This document shows, piece after piece, positions 43,984 to 46,097 of a stretch of DNA of 46,097 nt; positions within the stretch are counted from its first letter, which is position 1, and each line of letters begins with the position of its first letter. This stretch comes from an uncultured Flavobacteriales bacterium (GTDB lineage Bacteria > Bacteroidota > Bacteroidia > Flavobacteriales > BACL11). The position numbers and the translations under genes were made by a program. The DNA lies in contig CAJQRK010000037.1 in the NCBI GenBank assembly GCA_905612305.1, positions 1-46,097 of the forward strand, given 5' to 3'. The notes below the pieces were generated by a model. The model did not search any database, was not told the origin of the DNA, and saw nothing but the letters and a program-made list of their open reading frames with translations.

Positions 43984-46097
43984 AGATTTCACTTTAGATT
44001 TAACTTTAGATTTAACTTTAGATTTCACTTTAGGCTTCACTTTAGGCTTAATAATTTTCATTTCTAGAGCAGATTTATCTTTTCTCAGACTCACTTTTAT
44101 AGCATCCCCTTCTTTTATTTGAGCATTAATGATTTCTTCAGATAAAGGGTCTTCAAAGTATTTTTGAATGGCACGCTTTAATGGTCTTGCGCCAAATTTG
44201 GCGTCAAAGCCTTTTTCTGCAATAAAATCTTTAGCTTCTTCTGATATTGTAACGCTATAACCCAAAGTGCCTATTCGTTTTAATAGATTTTTCATTTCAA
44301 TATCAATGATCTTATTTATATCTTCTTTGTCTAGGCTATTAAAGACAATAACATCATCAATTCTGTTCAAAAACTCAGGAGAAAATGCTTTCTTTAGGGC
44401 CTTTTCAATTACTCCTTTTGAGTGATTATCAACATTGTCTTTTTTTGCAGCTGTGTTAAAACCAATCCCTTGTCCAAAATCTTTTAACTGCCTTGCACCT
44501 ATATTAGAAGTCATAATAATGATTGTGTTTTTAAAGCTTATTTTTCTTCCTAAACTATCAGTCATTTGTCCGTCATCTAATACTTGTAATAAGATGTTAA
44601 ATATATCAGGATGTGCCTTTTCAATTTCATCTAATAGGATGACAGAGTAGGGCTTTCTTCTTACCTTTTCTGTTAATTGCCCTCCTTCTTCATAGCCAAC
44701 ATACCCCGGAGGAGCTCCAACTAAGCGGCTTACTGCAAATTTTTCCATATATTCACTCATATCTAAACGAATAAGAGCATCTTGTGAATCAAACATTTCT
44801 TCTGATAAGATTTTTGTAAGCTGGGTTTTTCCTACTCCAGTTGGTCCTAAGAAGATAAATGAGCCAATCGGTTTGTTTGGATCTTTTAATCCAACCCTAT
44901 TCCTTCTGATTGCCTTTACTATTTTCTCAACTGCTTCATTTTGTCCAATAATTTTAGCTTTTATACTGTCAGTCATTGATACAAGTTTTTTTCTTTCTTG
45001 TGAAGCAACTTTGTTTACTGGTATTCCTGTCATAAGAGAAACAACATCAGCAACATTTTCTTCTGATACTACTTCTTTATGGTTTTTTAATTCTTTCTCC
45101 CAAATATCTTTAGCATGTTCTAGTTGAGTAGTATGCTTCTTTTCCCTATCTCTTAGTCCAGCTGCAATTTCAAATTTTTGTTTTTTAATTGCATCTTTTT
45201 TTTTGATCGTTATTTCTTCCAGATTTCTTTCTAAGTCAGTAATATTCTTAGGCACTTTAATGTTAGTGATATGTACTCTTGAGCCAGCTTCATCTAAAGC
45301 ATCAATTGCTTTATCTGGCAAAAAACGATCATTCATATATCTATCAGTAAGGATAACACATGATTTTACAGCATCTTCAGTGTATATAACATTATGATGT
45401 TCCTCATACTTAACTTTAATATTGCTTAATATTTCAATAGTTTCTTCAATCGAAGTTGGTTCAATCATAACTTTTTGAAATCTTCTTTCAAGCGCCCCAT
45501 CTTTTTCAATATGCTGACGATACTCATCTAAAGTTGTTGCTCCTATACATTGTAGTTCGCCACTTGCAAGAGCAGGTTTAAACATGTTAGAAGCGTCTAA
45601 CGATCCTGAAGCGCCACCAGCGCCAACTAAAGTGTGTATCTCGTCAATAAATATAATAATATCCGGGTTTTTTTCTAACTCATTGATTATACCTTTCATT
45701 CTTTCTTCAAATTGCCCTCTGTATTTTGTGCCGGCAACTAAGGCTGCCAAATCAAGCATTACTATTCGTTTATTGAATAGAATTCTGGATACTTTTCTTT
45801 GAACTATCCTTAAAGCCAAGCCTTCGGCAATAGCGGATTTACCAACCCCAGGTTCTCCTACTAAAATAGGGTTATTCTTTTTTCTTCTGCTTAATATTTG
45901 TGATACTCGTTCAATTTCTTTATGTCTTCCAACAATAGGATCTAATCTTCCTTCAGATGCATATTTTGTTAAATCTCTTCCAAAATTATCTAAAACAGGA
46001 GTAGTGCTTTTTAAGTTTGACTTTGGTTTCTCTGGAATTGATGGGCCAAAAATTTCATCGTCATTTTCTTCATCAAATTCTTCATCATGTTTAGATA
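43975..46097 (-). CDS. clpC: ATP-dependent Clp protease ATP-binding subunit ClpC (5' partial)
   Basis: The AAA+ unfoldase ClpC, partner of ClpP. The gene runs off the window's end; the frame is open to base 46095, so the Clp-N double-repeat domain is not visible. An acidic linker (DEEFDEENDDEIFGP) and TTPVLDNFGRDLTKY precede the first AAA module (Walker A GEPGVGKS, sensor region IFIDEIHTLVGAG). The middle domain holds an UVR-like motif (KKQKFEIAAGLRDRE), then the second AAA module (FLGPTGVGKTQLT, LLDEIEKAHPDIFN) follows. The C-terminus ends in a Lys-rich repeat (KVKP/KVKS) over 43978-44052. An ATG at 45819 is internal and is not the true start. Confidence 0.95.
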   Translation of the reverse strand, partial: SKHDEEFDEENDDEIFGPSIPEKPKSNLKSTTPVLDNFGRDLTKYASEGRLDPIVGRHKEIERVSQILSRRKKNNPILVGEPGVGKSAIAEGLALRIVQRKVSRILFNKRIVMLDLAALVAGTKYRGQFEERMKGIINELEKNPDIIIFIDEIHTLVGAGGASGSLDASNMFKPALASGELQCIGATTLDEYRQHIEKDGALERRFQKVMIEPTSIEETIEILSNIKVKYEEHHNVIYTEDAVKSCVILTDRYMNDRFLPDKAIDALDEAGSRVHITNIKVPKNITDLERNLEEITIKKKDAIKKQKFEIAAGLRDREKKHTTQLEHAKDIWEKELKNHKEVVSEENVADVVSLMTGIPVNKVASQERKKLVSMTDSIKAKIIGQNEAVEKIVKAIRRNRVGLKDPNKPIGSFIFLGPTGVGKTQLTKILSEEMFDSQDALIRLDMSEYMEKFAVSRLVGAPPGYVGYEEGGQLTEKVRRKPYSVILLDEIEKAHPDIFNILLQVLDDGQMTDSLGRKISFKNTIIIMTSNIGARQLKDFGQGIGFNTAAKKDNVDNHSKGVIEKALKKAFSPEFLNRIDDVIVFNSLDKEDINKIIDIEMKNLLKRIGTLGYSVTISEEAKDFIAEKGFDAKFGARPLKRAIQKYFEDPLSEEIINAQIKEGDAIKVSLRKDKSALEMKIIKPKVKPKVKSKVKSKVKSKVKSKK
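43978..44052 (-). repeat. 12-bp tandem repeat encoding KVKP/KVKS at the end of clpC
   Basis: About six imperfect copies of a 12-bp unit encode alternating Lys-Val-Lys-Pro and Lys-Val-Lys-Ser, ending KK before the stop. The repeat is in frame and its copy number may vary by slippage. It gives a strongly basic tail not found on the ClpC proteins I recall. Confidence 0.85.

Noticed and set aside
43978-44052. Tandem repeat as CRISPR-like array.
   Set aside because: Unit is 12 bp with no spacers and it is in frame within clpC.

Overview
The window looks like a chromosomal segment of a low-GC (about one third G+C by eye) Bacteroidota bacterium, most likely Flavobacteriales. The indicators are family content (DUF4835, DUF6913, DUF5522, an Rpb6/omega-like protein, BamD next to it, a two-gene secreted pair sharing a sorting-type C-terminus), the near absence of purine-rich Shine-Dalgarno sequences, and repeated TAnnTTTG elements just upstream of start codons, which is the Bacteroidota -7 promoter element. 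I found no rRNA, tRNA, CRISPR array, insertion sequence or prophage. Genes are tightly packed on both strands, often overlapping by 1-18 bp.

Layout. 1-4600: the end of a topoisomerase IV subunit A gene, then two secreted proteins sharing the same C-terminal module. 4600-9750: a minus-strand group DUF5522 - hutU - DUF2461, an ACC-deaminase-like PLP enzyme, and a GH109-like oxidoreductase. 9830-17800: a GH73 glucosaminidase, a large membrane-anchored unknown, rnhB, a LuxC-type acyl-CoA reductase, a beta-helix lipoprotein and smpB. 17840-19420: a DtxR/MntR-type regulator with a ZIP metal transporter, preceded by a perfect inverted-repeat operator. 19420-22850: a long AT-rich gap, an XRE regulator, pyrD, HMG-CoA lyase and an orphan gene with an HNH-like pattern. 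22860-26813: a cobalamin riboswitch, a btuB-type receptor, a BtuG-like propeller lipoprotein and a DUF998-like membrane protein, read here as a vitamin B12 uptake locus. 26796-30209 (minus): ribD - EamA transporter - yigZ - M42 peptidase. 30244-35663: prmC, PPC/DUF296, ligA, DUF6913, dapA and a MORN-glutathione peroxidase fusion. 35748-43973: bamD - rpoZ-like - coaBC - DUF4835 - recN - fabI - methyltransferase, then a sulfotransferase-like and class IV aminotransferase pair. The window ends inside clpC on the minus strand.

Most of the window is core housekeeping. The parts that stand out are: (a) the sulfotransferase-like/aminotransferase pair, which resembles in two pieces a fused plant protein of unknown function; (b) the B12 riboswitch locus with an unexplained membrane protein; (c) the MORN-peroxidase fusion; (d) the metal-regulator operator lying inside its own promoter; (e) an orphan HNH-like gene; (f) the Lys-rich repeat tail on ClpC. 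All family assignments are by reading the translated sequences and recalled family motifs; no search was run.
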